Shown piece by piece: positions 17,554-27,013 of a DNA stretch of 64,000 nucleotides. The DNA is from Bacteroidales bacterium (GTDB taxonomy: Bacteria; Bacteroidota; Bacteroidia; Bacteroidales; GCA-2748055): assembly GCA_020636775.1 (NCBI GenBank), contig JACJXF010000012.1:1-64000 (forward strand), read 5' to 3'. Within the stretch, counting starts at the first letter, position 1. Each line of letters opens with the position of its first letter. Under the pieces are notes generated by a model. The model was not told the DNA's origin. It did not search any database and saw nothing but the letters and a program-made list of their open reading frames with translations. Made by a program: the position numbers and the translations under genes.

Positions 17554-18819
17554 ATGGACGGACAAAAAATTGCAATTCAAAACGGAAGACTTCACATCCC
17601 GGATCAGCCTGTTATACCTTTTATAGAAGGTGATGGAACCGGACCGGATATCTGGGCAGCTTCAATAAGGGTTTTGGATGCAGCGGTAGAAAAAGCCTAT
17701 GCCGGAAAGCGAAAAATCATCTGGAAAGAAGTTCTCGCCGGTGAAAAAGCTTTTAAACAAACAGGGAAATGGTTACCTGAAGAGACTCTGGATGCAATTA
17801 ATGAATACAGAGTAGCAATAAAAGGACCCCTTACCACACCTGTTGGCGGTGGAATCCGTTCATTGAATGTGGCTCTTCGCCAGATTCTTGATTTGTATGT
17901 TTGTCAGCGGCCCGTGCGCTGGTACGAAGGAGTTCCTTCGCCGGTAAAAGATCCTTCCACGACTGACATGGTTATCTTCCGTGAAAATACAGAAGATATT
18001 TATGCCGGAATTGAATGGATGGCAGGTACACCTGAAGTTGACAAGGTGATTAAATTCCTTCTTGATGAAATGAAGGTCAAAAACATTCGTTTCCCGGAAT
18101 CATCATCCATTGGTGTTAAACCGGTGTCAAAGGAAGGTACAACACGTCTGGTTCGTGCAGCAATTCAATTCGCTATCCGTGAAAAGAAACCTTCAGTTAC
18201 TCTGGTTCATAAAGGAAATATTATGAAGTTCACCGAAGGTCAGTTTAAACAATGGGGATATGAGCTGGCTGAAAAGGAATTTGCAGATTTTACATTTTCA
18301 TGGATGCAATATGACCGGATCGCTGAAAAAGAAGGTAAAGAGAAAGCTGAAGCTGCTATGAAACAAGCTCTATCACAGGGAAAGATACTGATTAAGGATG
18401 TAATTGCCGATGCTTTTCTTCAGCAGATTTTAACCCGCCCTGCCGAATATTCAGTTATAGCCACCCTGAATCTTAACGGTGATTATATCTCCGATGCTCT
18501 GGCTGCAATAGTTGGTGGCATTGGGATTGCGCCGGGAGCCAACATTAATTATGAGAGCGGGCACGCCATATTTGAAGCTACCCATGGAACAGCTCCCAAA
18601 TACGCCGGTCTTGACAAGGTAAATCCAGGCTCTGTTATTCTTTCCGGAGTTATGATGTTTGATTATATGGGATGGAAGGAGGCAGGAAACCTGATTGTAA
18701 ACGGACTGCAGAAGACTATCTCTTCAAAACGCGTTACTTACGATTTTGCCAGACTTATGGATGGAGCAACAGAACTTAAATGCTCTGAGTTCGGAACAGA
18801 AATAATTAAGAATCTCTAA
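17554..18819 (+). CDS. icd: NADP-dependent isocitrate dehydrogenase
   Basis: The 421-residue enzyme oxidises isocitrate to 2-oxoglutarate and CO2 in the TCA cycle, making NADPH. It is of the homodimeric E. coli type: 'IPFIEGDGTGPDIW' at the N-terminus, the substrate loop 'GGIRSLNVALRQILDLYVCQRPVRWY' near 95-121, 'FRENTEDIYAGIEW' near 143 and 'LNGDYISDALAAIVGGIGIAPGANI' near 308. The phosphorylatable Ser lies in 'IRSLNV'. NADP preference is inferred from this type, not tested residue by residue. A hairpin after the stop may end the transcript. I see no operon partner. Confidence 0.95.
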   Translation: MDGQKIAIQNGRLHIPDQPVIPFIEGDGTGPDIWAASIRVLDAAVEKAYAGKRKIIWKEVLAGEKAFKQTGKWLPEETLDAINEYRVAIKGPLTTPVGGGIRSLNVALRQILDLYVCQRPVRWYEGVPSPVKDPSTTDMVIFRENTEDIYAGIEWMAGTPEVDKVIKFLLDEMKVKNIRFPESSSIGVKPVSKEGTTRLVRAAIQFAIREKKPSVTLVHKGNIMKFTEGQFKQWGYELAEKEFADFTFSWMQYDRIAEKEGKEKAEAAMKQALSQGKILIKDVIADAFLQQILTRPAEYSVIATLNLNGDYISDALAAIVGGIGIAPGANINYESGHAIFEATHGTAPKYAGLDKVNPGSVILSGVMMFDYMGWKEAGNLIVNGLQKTISSKRVTYDFARLMDGATELKCSEFGTEIIKNL

Positions 18820-18826
18820 TTCCGGT

Positions 18827-18865
18827 ATCCAGGGGAATTTCGGATTCCCCGGATAACTTTTATTT
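18827..18865 (+). terminator. probable terminator after icd
   Basis: A GC-rich hairpin (18827-18838 with 18844-18854, one bulged base) follows the icd stop by 7 bases. The T run behind it is broken (CTTTTATTTG), so termination may be partial. Confidence 0.6.
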
Positions 18866-18908
18866 GAGTCATTACTATCAGATTTAATAAAGTTTAAAAT
18901 CTAAAATT

Positions 18909-19415
18909 ATGTTATCAAAAAAAGTTGAAAACATTCTGAACAAACAGATTGAAAAAGAAGGTTATTCTTCCAATCTCTACCTTGCTATGGCTTCATGGGC
19001 TGAAAATGAAGGCTATAAGGGCATTTCCGACTGGCTCTATGCACAGACAGAAGAGGAGAGAATGCACATGCTTAAGTTTATTTCATACATTAATGAAAAA
19101 GATGGAAAAGCAATTATTCCGGCCTTTGAGAAACCTGTATTTAAGGTAAAAACTGTCAAGGAACTCTTTGATGCCGTACTGAAACACGAGAAATTCATTA
19201 CTGCCTCAATTAATGACATAGTTGAGCTGGTATTACAGGAAAAAGATTTCTCGACATACAGCTGGGTTCAATGGTTCGTTACCGAACAGATTGAAGAAGA
19301 GGCAAATGTGAGAGCAATTCTGGATAAGTTGAAACTTGTAGGGGAGGCCAACCTTTATCTTTTCGACAGGGATATTATGACACTCAGAACTCCTGCAGCA
19401 GGAGAGGGCGCCTGA
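18909..19415 (+). CDS. non-heme ferritin
   Basis: This 168-residue four-helix protein stores iron as a ferric core in a 24-subunit shell. The ferroxidase ligands Glu17, Glu50 and His53 are visible (QIEKEGYSSNLYLAMASWAE, QTEEERMHML), with further acidic ligands in 'EVLKHEKFITASI' and 'EQIEEEANV' style stretches near 94 and 130. The length is typical of bacterial FtnA-like ferritins. The gene lies 89 bases after icd and ends in a strong terminator. It may have its own promoter, but I cannot identify one with confidence. Confidence 0.95.
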   Translation: MLSKKVENILNKQIEKEGYSSNLYLAMASWAENEGYKGISDWLYAQTEEERMHMLKFISYINEKDGKAIIPAFEKPVFKVKTVKELFDAVLKHEKFITASINDIVELVLQEKDFSTYSWVQWFVTEQIEEEANVRAILDKLKLVGEANLYLFDRDIMTLRTPAAGEGA

Positions 19416-19440
19416 GATAATTCATCCTGATTTAAAACAA

Positions 19441-19487
19441 AAACTGTGGTGGGGCAAAATTTACTTTGCTTCCACCACAGTTTTTTT
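19441..19487. terminator. bidirectional terminator between ferritin and the T9SS beta-propeller gene
   Basis: A 12-bp perfect stem (AAACTGTGGTGG at 19441-19452 with CCACCACAGTTT at 19472-19483) is followed by T7 on the plus strand and flanked on the other side by an A-rich run. It suits termination of the two convergent genes. Confidence 0.9.
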
Positions 19488-19510
19488 ATGGGGCAATTTT
19501 GACTAAAAAG

Positions 19511-22500
19511 CTATTGAACAACTACTTTCTTAACAAAGAATATTTCATCACCGGTAACTCTTACCACAAATATTCCTTTTTTATTGATATTTATTTTCTG
19601 TTCAAAGCTGCCACTGGTTTTGTTTTTATAGATTTTAGTTTGTATCAGTTGCCCTTTATCATCAAATACTTCCAGTTTTAACTCCGAAGGGGAAACCGGG
19701 ATGCGGATATTTAATTCTCCATCAGAAGGATTGGGATAAAGGCTTACTTTGGTTTTGGCGGCAACTTCATCCTTATCAATCCCCAGAGGAAAATCAAGAG
19801 CAAAGATGGTAAAGGTTCCCTGCTCGCCTCCGGCACTGCCGTCGACCTGTATAAAGTATTCCTTTCCGGGAACAACAGCGACCGCCTCAATGGCAGAAGC
19901 ATAAAATTCAGCTTCCGGGTAATAATCATCATTGGCAGCCAGAAGTGTATAATTCCCCGTGAGCAAATCCTCGCATTTTGCAGCATCATAGATGGCAATC
20001 TGGTTATCAAAACCTTTGGCGGAGAATGAGGCAACATTGCTGTTTGCCACGTAGCGGAACCATACCGAAGCCTGAAGTCCTCCTTCGCTGCACCAGGTTA
20101 TTTGCGTATTACAATCGGTTGTGTCGGGCATGGGCTCATTTGCCTGAACACTTGCATAGAAATTGTTGAAAGGTCCGTTTAATCCCGGAACGATAACAAT
20201 GGCCGAGCAGACATCATCATTCACAGGTCCCGGAGTAACTGCTATACTAATACTGTCGGAGTCAGAACAGCTTCCTGCCGTCCCGGTAACATAAAAGGTT
20301 TCGTTGGTTTTCGGGCTTGCAACAACTGCATTTCCTGTAAGAACATTCAGGGAGGGAGTCGGGCTCCAGGTATATTCACTGGCACCGCTTGCTATAAGAA
20401 TGGCGCTTTGACCTGTGTGAAACCCTACTGTATCGCTTGGAATTATGTTGACATTCACATCAGACAGTACTTCAAAATACCCGTTTAACCCTGAACTGTA
20501 GGAATTACCAGCTTTATAGACAGTAACACCAATGGTTTTCGGGCCCGGAACACTGAAGCTTACGCTAACATTTTCCGGTCCTGTTTTGGTCTGGGGAGCG
20601 ATGCCATCAGGGAAAGTCCAGACTATACTATCTGGTGAGGCAGAGCTGATTACGGAGAAAGTAACTTCATCTCCCAAACAGGAATACCGGGCGGGCGGAA
20701 TAATTTCTGCGAATAACCCTGGTTGCCCGGCATCTGCCAGAGGACTCTTCCACATTCCCCTGCCGTAGGTTCCTGCAATAATTTTGCCCTGACTGTACTG
20801 TATATCAAAGTCGTTAACTATAACGTTGGGCATACCATTATTATATAATTCCCAGGAATTCATAAGACTGTTCCGGAAATATACACCCAGGTCGGTTCCG
20901 GCATATAGCAGGCGGTTTGTGCCTTTCTGGTAAATAAGTGCATTTACGGGGAGGTTTGGCAGTCCATCGGAATAATTCGTCCATGAATCACCGCCATTAT
21001 CACTGTAATAAACCTTTTCGCCCGGAAGGTAGGCAGTGTGGGTAACCCAAACCTTCATGGGATCATAGGGGGAAATGGTCACGGAAGTGATCTGGGCAGT
21101 AGACAAGCCATTGGTAATATCCGTCCAGTTTTGGCCTCCGTCGGTTGTGCGGAAAAGCTTGGTTGCCGAAGCGGCATAAATAAAATTATCATCCCCGGCA
21201 AAAACAGCCATAGAGCGGAAAACATTGGTCCCTATGAGTTTATCTGAAATTTTCATCCATGTATCGCCACGGTCTGCAGATTTAAAAATATCCGAATAGG
21301 CAGCATATATATGGGATGGCTGACTTTCATTTATCACAAAAGGAGTTACCCAGTAACCCTGGCCTCCGTCGGCAGGTGAAATATATTTTAAGGTGTCTCC
21401 TCCATCCATGGAGCGATAGAAACTTCCATAATAGGTGCTTACATAAATGTTATCGTCGTTTGTTGGATCAATCCAGCATTCCATTCCATCGGCACCTGCA
21501 AGCTCCTTCCATACACCGTTAAGGCGTTTATAACTTCCGTTGTCCTGATTTCCGCTCAGGAATAAATCAGGAGTCTGATCAGATGCAGATATTTTGTAAA
21601 TCTGAAGAATTGAAAGGCCATCACTGAGGTCATCCCAGGTAACTCCCCCGTCTTTGGAAACATAAACACCTCCGTCATTACAGGAGTATAAATAGTTGTT
21701 CAGGGGATTAAAGGCAAGCATATGCTGATCTGCATGCACATAGGCCGCATTATCTGTTCCTACCCAATGGGCAGTGATGTTAAATTCGCTTCCGGTGTTT
21801 ACAGACTTGTAAATGTTAACTCCACCTACATAGACATCGCTTGAAGCGACCGGAGAAACACACATAGCCAGATCATACCAGCCTTGTCCGCCAGTATCTG
21901 TTCCTGATGCTGTCCAGCCAAGAAGATTTTTCTTGGTATTTGGATATATTTTGGTCCATTTACCAGCTGCGTCAGTGGACCGGTAAAGGGCGTAAAAACC
22001 ATCATTATTGGAGTCACTGCAAAGAGCGAAAACATATCCCGGACTTGCAGGTGTAACAGCCAGTTCTACCCGGTTTACTTTTCCGTCAATTAGCAATCCG
22101 GTCTTGGACTGTGCAAATGTATTACCTCCATCTGAAGATACATATACTTTAGCCGAGCCATCACTTGCATAGGATGCTGCATATACAACATTTGGATCAT
22201 CAGGCTTGAATTCCATGTCCTTGAAATTCCCGTATTGTACAATTTTAAAAGTTGCAAAACCATCATCAGAACGATATATTCCTGTTGTTGAACAGGCAAG
22301 GAGAATATTCGGATTAACGGGGTTGATAAGTATTCTTCTGAATGAAGTGCTTTGAGACTGTTCAAGACTGAGTGCAGTTGCATTCCAGCTGGTACCTCCA
22401 TTAGTTGATTTTAAAACACCTATGCCATAGGTATCACCAGCATCTCCATCACCAGTGGCAATATATACAATGTTCGGATCTGAGGGATTAATAGCTATAT

Positions 22501-23032
22501 CACTTACGCCAATACTCAGCAGGTTATCAGAACTCGTTGACCAGGTCTGACCACCATTGGTCGTCTTCCATATACCTCCGGAAGGGGAACCGACATAGAA
22601 AATATTGGCATTGCTTGGATGAAAGGCAATACAGTTAATTCTTCCCATCCCGGCCTTGTTTTTTCCGGAAGCTTTTTCAGGAATCAGAAAAGGTCCCAGA
22701 GAGGTCCAGGCTGAGTTATTCACTTCAGTTTTTTGTGCCGATTGTATTTCATCATAAGCTTTCCAAAGACCAGGAAGATTCAAATTTCCACTGGGATATA
22801 CACGGGGTTCCATAAAATATTCCCACCTGCGGAATTGTTTAAAACCTTTTCCTTTTTCCACAGTTTTCCCATCCCAGTAGGTGTTAAAAGCATTCTGGAT
22901 ATCATAGAAATTCAATTCCTGACCATTGGCTTTTTTCGTGCCTGCTATATCTTTTAACCAGGCTTGTGAATATCCTGAGCCGGAAATAAGTAAAAAAGCA
23001 GGTAATAATAGCAGTATTCTGAAGATTTTCAT
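19511..23032 (-). CDS. large T9SS-exported beta-propeller protein (sortilin/BNR type) with PKD-like domains
   Basis: The 1173-residue protein has a signal peptide (1-22, ending at 'GYSQ'). About residues 130-780 hold many repeats of the 'SxDGGxTW' type ('WKTTNGGQTWSTSSDN', 'YRSMDGGDTLKYIS', 'YYSDNGGDSWTNYSDGLP'), which are BNR/Asp-box blades of a sortilin-like propeller. Then come an Ig/PKD-like domain (about 795-880), a further Ig-like segment ('YTWSPTPSLNV'), a pre-peptidase-like beta domain (about 955-1080), and a T9SS type A sorting domain ('VSLYPNPSDGELNI' to the C-terminal 'FFVKKVVVQ'). It should be exported and attached to the cell surface or released. Binding partners are unknown. It is monocistronic and convergent with ferritin. 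Confidence 0.88.
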   Translation of the reverse strand: MKIFRILLLLPAFLLISGSGYSQAWLKDIAGTKKANGQELNFYDIQNAFNTYWDGKTVEKGKGFKQFRRWEYFMEPRVYPSGNLNLPGLWKAYDEIQSAQKTEVNNSAWTSLGPFLIPEKASGKNKAGMGRINCIAFHPSNANIFYVGSPSGGIWKTTNGGQTWSTSSDNLLSIGVSDIAINPSDPNIVYIATGDGDAGDTYGIGVLKSTNGGTSWNATALSLEQSQSTSFRRILINPVNPNILLACSTTGIYRSDDGFATFKIVQYGNFKDMEFKPDDPNVVYAASYASDGSAKVYVSSDGGNTFAQSKTGLLIDGKVNRVELAVTPASPGYVFALCSDSNNDGFYALYRSTDAAGKWTKIYPNTKKNLLGWTASGTDTGGQGWYDLAMCVSPVASSDVYVGGVNIYKSVNTGSEFNITAHWVGTDNAAYVHADQHMLAFNPLNNYLYSCNDGGVYVSKDGGVTWDDLSDGLSILQIYKISASDQTPDLFLSGNQDNGSYKRLNGVWKELAGADGMECWIDPTNDDNIYVSTYYGSFYRSMDGGDTLKYISPADGGQGYWVTPFVINESQPSHIYAAYSDIFKSADRGDTWMKISDKLIGTNVFRSMAVFAGDDNFIYAASATKLFRTTDGGQNWTDITNGLSTAQITSVTISPYDPMKVWVTHTAYLPGEKVYYSDNGGDSWTNYSDGLPNLPVNALIYQKGTNRLLYAGTDLGVYFRNSLMNSWELYNNGMPNVIVNDFDIQYSQGKIIAGTYGRGMWKSPLADAGQPGLFAEIIPPARYSCLGDEVTFSVISSASPDSIVWTFPDGIAPQTKTGPENVSVSFSVPGPKTIGVTVYKAGNSYSSGLNGYFEVLSDVNVNIIPSDTVGFHTGQSAILIASGASEYTWSPTPSLNVLTGNAVVASPKTNETFYVTGTAGSCSDSDSISIAVTPGPVNDDVCSAIVIVPGLNGPFNNFYASVQANEPMPDTTDCNTQITWCSEGGLQASVWFRYVANSNVASFSAKGFDNQIAIYDAAKCEDLLTGNYTLLAANDDYYPEAEFYASAIEAVAVVPGKEYFIQVDGSAGGEQGTFTIFALDFPLGIDKDEVAAKTKVSLYPNPSDGELNIRIPVSPSELKLEVFDDKGQLIQTKIYKNKTSGSFEQKININKKGIFVVRVTGDEIFFVKKVVVQ

Positions 23033-23227
23033 GAGTTGATTTTATTAAAAATTTATAACACCACAGGGCAGGAAATTGTTTCGATATAAAATACCACCGG
23101 GTTGTTTTAAATATATTCTCTCTTGTAAAAATAGAAAATATAAACAGAGAAATAAATGATATTCAAAATATTCTCCTTTTTTCTGTGCATTAAAAGAAAT
23201 TTCAACAAGAACTTAAAGGAAAATAGC

Positions 23228-23235
23228 TAATTTTG
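23228..23235 (+). promoter_or_regulatory. putative -7 box of secA
   Basis: TAATTTTG is an exact TAnnTTTG match 42 bases before the secA ATG. No TTG is present 19-20 bases upstream, so the match rests on the -7 element only. Confidence 0.45.
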
Positions 23236-23277
23236 AAGATTATTAGAATCAGATAAAAAGAATTAATTGTTTTCGAA

Positions 23278-26200
23278 ATGAGTATTATAAATTCAATTCT
23301 TTCAGGTTTTCTGGGCACAAAATCCGATCGTGACCTGAAAGAAATCAACCCCTTTGTTCAAAGTATACTTGCCGTATATCCATCTATAAAAGCCTTATCC
23401 AATGATGAACTCAGAGCCCGAACAAACGAGCTTCGCGACAAGGTCAGAACCTATGTTAGTTCTGAAGAAAATGAGATAGCTGAACTTCGCGATAAGGTAG
23501 AAGATCCGGAGATGGAAATTTCTGAAAAGGAGAAGCTCTATGATCGTCTGGATAAGCTTGAAAAAGAAATTGAAAATAAGTACGAAGAGGTTCTGAATCA
23601 GATTCTCCCTGAAGCATTCGCTATTGTTAAGGATACAGCTCGTCGCTTTACCGAGAATGAGGTAATTGAGGTTACAGCCACTGATGTTGACCGCGATCTG
23701 GCTGCAGATAGGGAACACATCCAGATTAAAGGAGATAAGGCACTATGGAACAATCACTGGATTGCCGGCGGTACCGAGATTACCTGGAATATGATTCATT
23801 ATGATGTGCAGCTGATCGGCGGAGTAGCCCTCCATCAGGGAAGAATTGCAGAAATGGCTACCGGTGAAGGAAAGACCCTGGTTGCTACTTTGCCCGTATT
23901 TTTGAATGCCCTTACCGGAAAAGGCGTTCACCTTGTAACAGTTAACGATTACCTGGCCAAAAGGGACTCCGAATGGATGGGTCCAATTTACCAGTTCCAC
24001 GGACTCAGCGTTGACTGTATCGATAAACACCAGCCGAACTCTGATGAAAGAAGAAAGGCATACGCTGCCGATATCACCTTCGGAACCAATAATGAGTTTG
24101 GATTTGATTACCTGAGAGATAATATGGCCCTTAGTCCTAATGATCTGGTTCAGAGAAAACACAATTACGCAATCGTTGATGAGGTCGACTCAGTACTTAT
24201 TGATGATGCCCGTACTCCTTTAATTATATCAGGTCCGGTTCCCAAGGGTGAAAATCAGGAATTCCTTAGCCTGAAACCCAGGGTGGAAGCTATTGTAAAT
24301 GTTCAGAAGAAACTGGTTACCCAGCTTCTTGCTGACGCGAAAAAGTTTCTTGCCGAAGGAAATACTGAAAAGGCAGGTTTAATGATGCTCAGAGCCTATA
24401 AGGGTCTTCCTAAAAACAAGGCGCTGATAAAAATGCTGAGCGAAGAAGGAAACCGCTCTCTTCTCCTGAAAACTGAGAACTTTTATATGCAGGAGAATTC
24501 AAAGAACATGCCCATTGTTACAGAAGAGTTATATTTTGTTATCGATGAGAAACAAAATGCAATCGAACTCTCCGACAAAGGTATCGATATGCTGAGCCCT
24601 GCTGAAGACCCCACCTTCTTTATCCTTCCCGATATTGGATCGGAAATATCTGAAATTGAAAAATCGGATATGCCTGAGGATAAAAAAATTGTTGCAAAGG
24701 ATGCCCTCCTGCAGGATTATGCCGTAAAATCCGAACGTGTTCACACAGTGAATCAGCTTTTAAAAGCCTATTCATTATTTGAGCTGGATGTGGAATATGT
24801 TGTGATCGATAATAAAGTTAAGATCGTTGATGAGCAAACAGGACGTATTATGGAAGGACGTCGTTACTCCGACGGGCTGCATCAGGCTATTGAAGCCAAG
24901 GAAAACGTGAAGGTAGAGGCTGCCACGCAAACATGGGCTACCATTACTCTCCAGAACTATTTCAGGATGTATCATAAACTCTCCGGTATGACAGGTACTG
25001 CCGAAACCGAAGCAGGGGAACTCTGGGATATTTATAAGCTGGATGTGGTGGTGATTCCTACCAATATGCCCATTGTAAGAAAGGATTACAACGACCTTGT
25101 TTATAAAACGAAACGGGAAAAATACAATGCAGTAATCGACGAGATTGTTAATCTGGTTAACCACGGGAGGCCAGTCCTTGTCGGGACAACCTCAGTGGAA
25201 GTTTCTGAACTGCTCAGCAGAATGCTTAAGATGAAACAGATTCCTCACAATGTTCTGAATGCCAAGTTGCACCAGAGGGAGGCCGACATTGTTGCGGAAG
25301 CCGGTAGAAAAGGAGTGGTTACCATCGCAACCAACATGGCCGGTAGGGGAACGGATATCAAATTGTCCAAAGAAGTTGTAGATGCAGGTGGTTTGGCTAT
25401 TATAGGAACCGAACGACATGAATCCAGGAGGGTCGACAGACAGCTGCGTGGTCGTGCCGGCAGGCAGGGTGACCCGGGTTCTTCACAGTTTTTTGTTTGT
25501 CTGGAAGATGACTTAATGAGATTATTCGGTTCGGAAAGAATCTCCGGCATAATGGACAGGCTTGGGCTTAAAGAGGGAGAAGTAATTCAGCACTCCATGA
25601 TTTCCAAGTCAATTGAACGTGCTCAGAAAAAGGTGGAGGAAAACAACTTTGGTATTCGTAAGCGCTTGCTGGAGTATGATGATGTAATGAATTCACAGCG
25701 TGAAGTTATTTACAAACGCAGACGCCATGCACTTTTTGGAGAACGACTGAGTGTAGACATCTCCAATATGATGGATGAAGTAGTAAGTCATCTGGTTGAA
25801 TCCTATCCGGGAGCGGATGATTACGATGATTTCCGCTTCGAACTTATCCGTTCACTTTCGGTAGAGCCGCCTTTTAATAAGGAGCAGTTTTCCAAACTGG
25901 ATGCCGAAGAAAAAATTGATTCAATTTACGGACTCATCAGGGAAACATACAAGCGTAAGGAAGATGCAATTGCAAAACAGGCTTTTCCTGTAATTAAGGA
26001 TGTTTACGAAAAACAGTCGGCCGTTTATGAAAATATAGTTGTACCCATGTCCGACGGACAGCGATTGTTCAGAGTTATAACCAATCTTGCCAAAGCATAT
26101 AATACCAATGCCCGTGAGCTGGTTCGGTCCTTTGAAAAAACAGTTCTCCTGGCCAGTATCGATGATTCCTGGAAGGAGCATCTCCGTGAGCTCGATGATC

Positions 26201-26571
26201 TTAAGCAGTCGGTACAGAATGCAAGCTATGAGCAGAAAGATCCACTCCTTATTTATAAGTTTGAATCCTATGAGCTGTTTAAAGCCATGATGGATACTGT
26301 AAACCGCTTTGTGGTTTCTACATTGATGAAAGGACATATTCATTCCAACGAACCCGATGCTGTTCAAAAAGCACAGGCTCCTAAAAAACTTGACCTTAGT
26401 AAATTCGAAACCAACAAAAGCGAAACTCCGAAATATAATGACCCCAGTGGGGGAGGACAGGACAGAAAAGTCCAGCCGATTCGAGTTGACAAAAAAGTTG
26501 GGCGAAATGACCCCTGTCCCTGTGGCTCAGGAAAGAAATACAAAAACTGTCACGGAAGCGGTGTGGCATAA
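23278..26571 (+). CDS. secA: preprotein translocase ATPase SecA
   Basis: The 1097-residue motor drives proteins through SecYEG. Walker A (ATGEGKTLVATLP) is near residue 195, the DEVD box (VDEVDSVLIDDARTPLI) near 300, and 'TNMAGRGTDIKLS' with 'QLRGRAGRQGDPGSSQFFVCLEDDLMRLFGSERI' in the second motor domain. The last 20 residues form the zinc/SecB-binding tail (Cys-Pro-Cys ... Cys-His). The protein is about 200 residues longer than E. coli SecA. This is normal for Bacteroidota, which carry insertions in the first 130 residues and in the 350-480 region. It is transcribed alone. Confidence 0.97.
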   Translation: MSIINSILSGFLGTKSDRDLKEINPFVQSILAVYPSIKALSNDELRARTNELRDKVRTYVSSEENEIAELRDKVEDPEMEISEKEKLYDRLDKLEKEIENKYEEVLNQILPEAFAIVKDTARRFTENEVIEVTATDVDRDLAADREHIQIKGDKALWNNHWIAGGTEITWNMIHYDVQLIGGVALHQGRIAEMATGEGKTLVATLPVFLNALTGKGVHLVTVNDYLAKRDSEWMGPIYQFHGLSVDCIDKHQPNSDERRKAYAADITFGTNNEFGFDYLRDNMALSPNDLVQRKHNYAIVDEVDSVLIDDARTPLIISGPVPKGENQEFLSLKPRVEAIVNVQKKLVTQLLADAKKFLAEGNTEKAGLMMLRAYKGLPKNKALIKMLSEEGNRSLLLKTENFYMQENSKNMPIVTEELYFVIDEKQNAIELSDKGIDMLSPAEDPTFFILPDIGSEISEIEKSDMPEDKKIVAKDALLQDYAVKSERVHTVNQLLKAYSLFELDVEYVVIDNKVKIVDEQTGRIMEGRRYSDGLHQAIEAKENVKVEAATQTWATITLQNYFRMYHKLSGMTGTAETEAGELWDIYKLDVVVIPTNMPIVRKDYNDLVYKTKREKYNAVIDEIVNLVNHGRPVLVGTTSVEVSELLSRMLKMKQIPHNVLNAKLHQREADIVAEAGRKGVVTIATNMAGRGTDIKLSKEVVDAGGLAIIGTERHESRRVDRQLRGRAGRQGDPGSSQFFVCLEDDLMRLFGSERISGIMDRLGLKEGEVIQHSMISKSIERAQKKVEENNFGIRKRLLEYDDVMNSQREVIYKRRRHALFGERLSVDISNMMDEVVSHLVESYPGADDYDDFRFELIRSLSVEPPFNKEQFSKLDAEEKIDSIYGLIRETYKRKEDAIAKQAFPVIKDVYEKQSAVYENIVVPMSDGQRLFRVITNLAKAYNTNARELVRSFEKTVLLASIDDSWKEHLRELDDLKQSVQNASYEQKDPLLIYKFESYELFKAMMDTVNRFVVSTLMKGHIHSNEPDAVQKAQAPKKLDLSKFETNKSETPKYNDPSGGGQDRKVQPIRVDKKVGRNDPCPCGSGKKYKNCHGSGVA

Positions 26572-27013
26572 AATTAACATATTTTGACTTTCCGGGTACT
26601 TTGAGAGGATTTGCAAAACTTACATCGAAGGTCATTGTCTAAAATAATGTAAAAGCGCTTGCATAGCCGTTTAGCAGTATTTATTTCTTATTTATAATCA
26701 GTCAAAATCTCTTGAATATTAGATGAATAGGTCTGGTAATAAAAGTGATTTATGACTGAACACGTTTAATAACATCCTGATAACTAATTAATTGATCAAA
26801 ATAATTGCCTTATTTATATATTTACTCTCTAAAATGTGAAATAATTTTAATTGCCCTGCAACGCTCAATTGCTCTAAATTATTTTATAAAAAAACTTTTT
26901 ACTATTTTTATAATTCAAACATTCGATTAATTTAGCACAATATTTCCTGCCGGAGTGTGTGCAGGAAGTCGAATTACTAAGTAGTATTCAAAACTACCCT
27001 AAACTAACATTAC
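26572..27013. other. 442-base gap with the promoter and leader of the fasciclin/Sus operon
   Basis: No gene is visible. The right part has a weak promoter (TTT at 26906, 19 bases, TAATTTAG at 26928-26935). Just after the expected start site is a 7-bp hairpin (TTCCTGC 26944-26950 with GCAGGAA 26961-26967) that would form the 5' end of a leader of about 70 bases. The left part, after secA, is AT-rich without a clear terminator. Confidence 0.5.
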
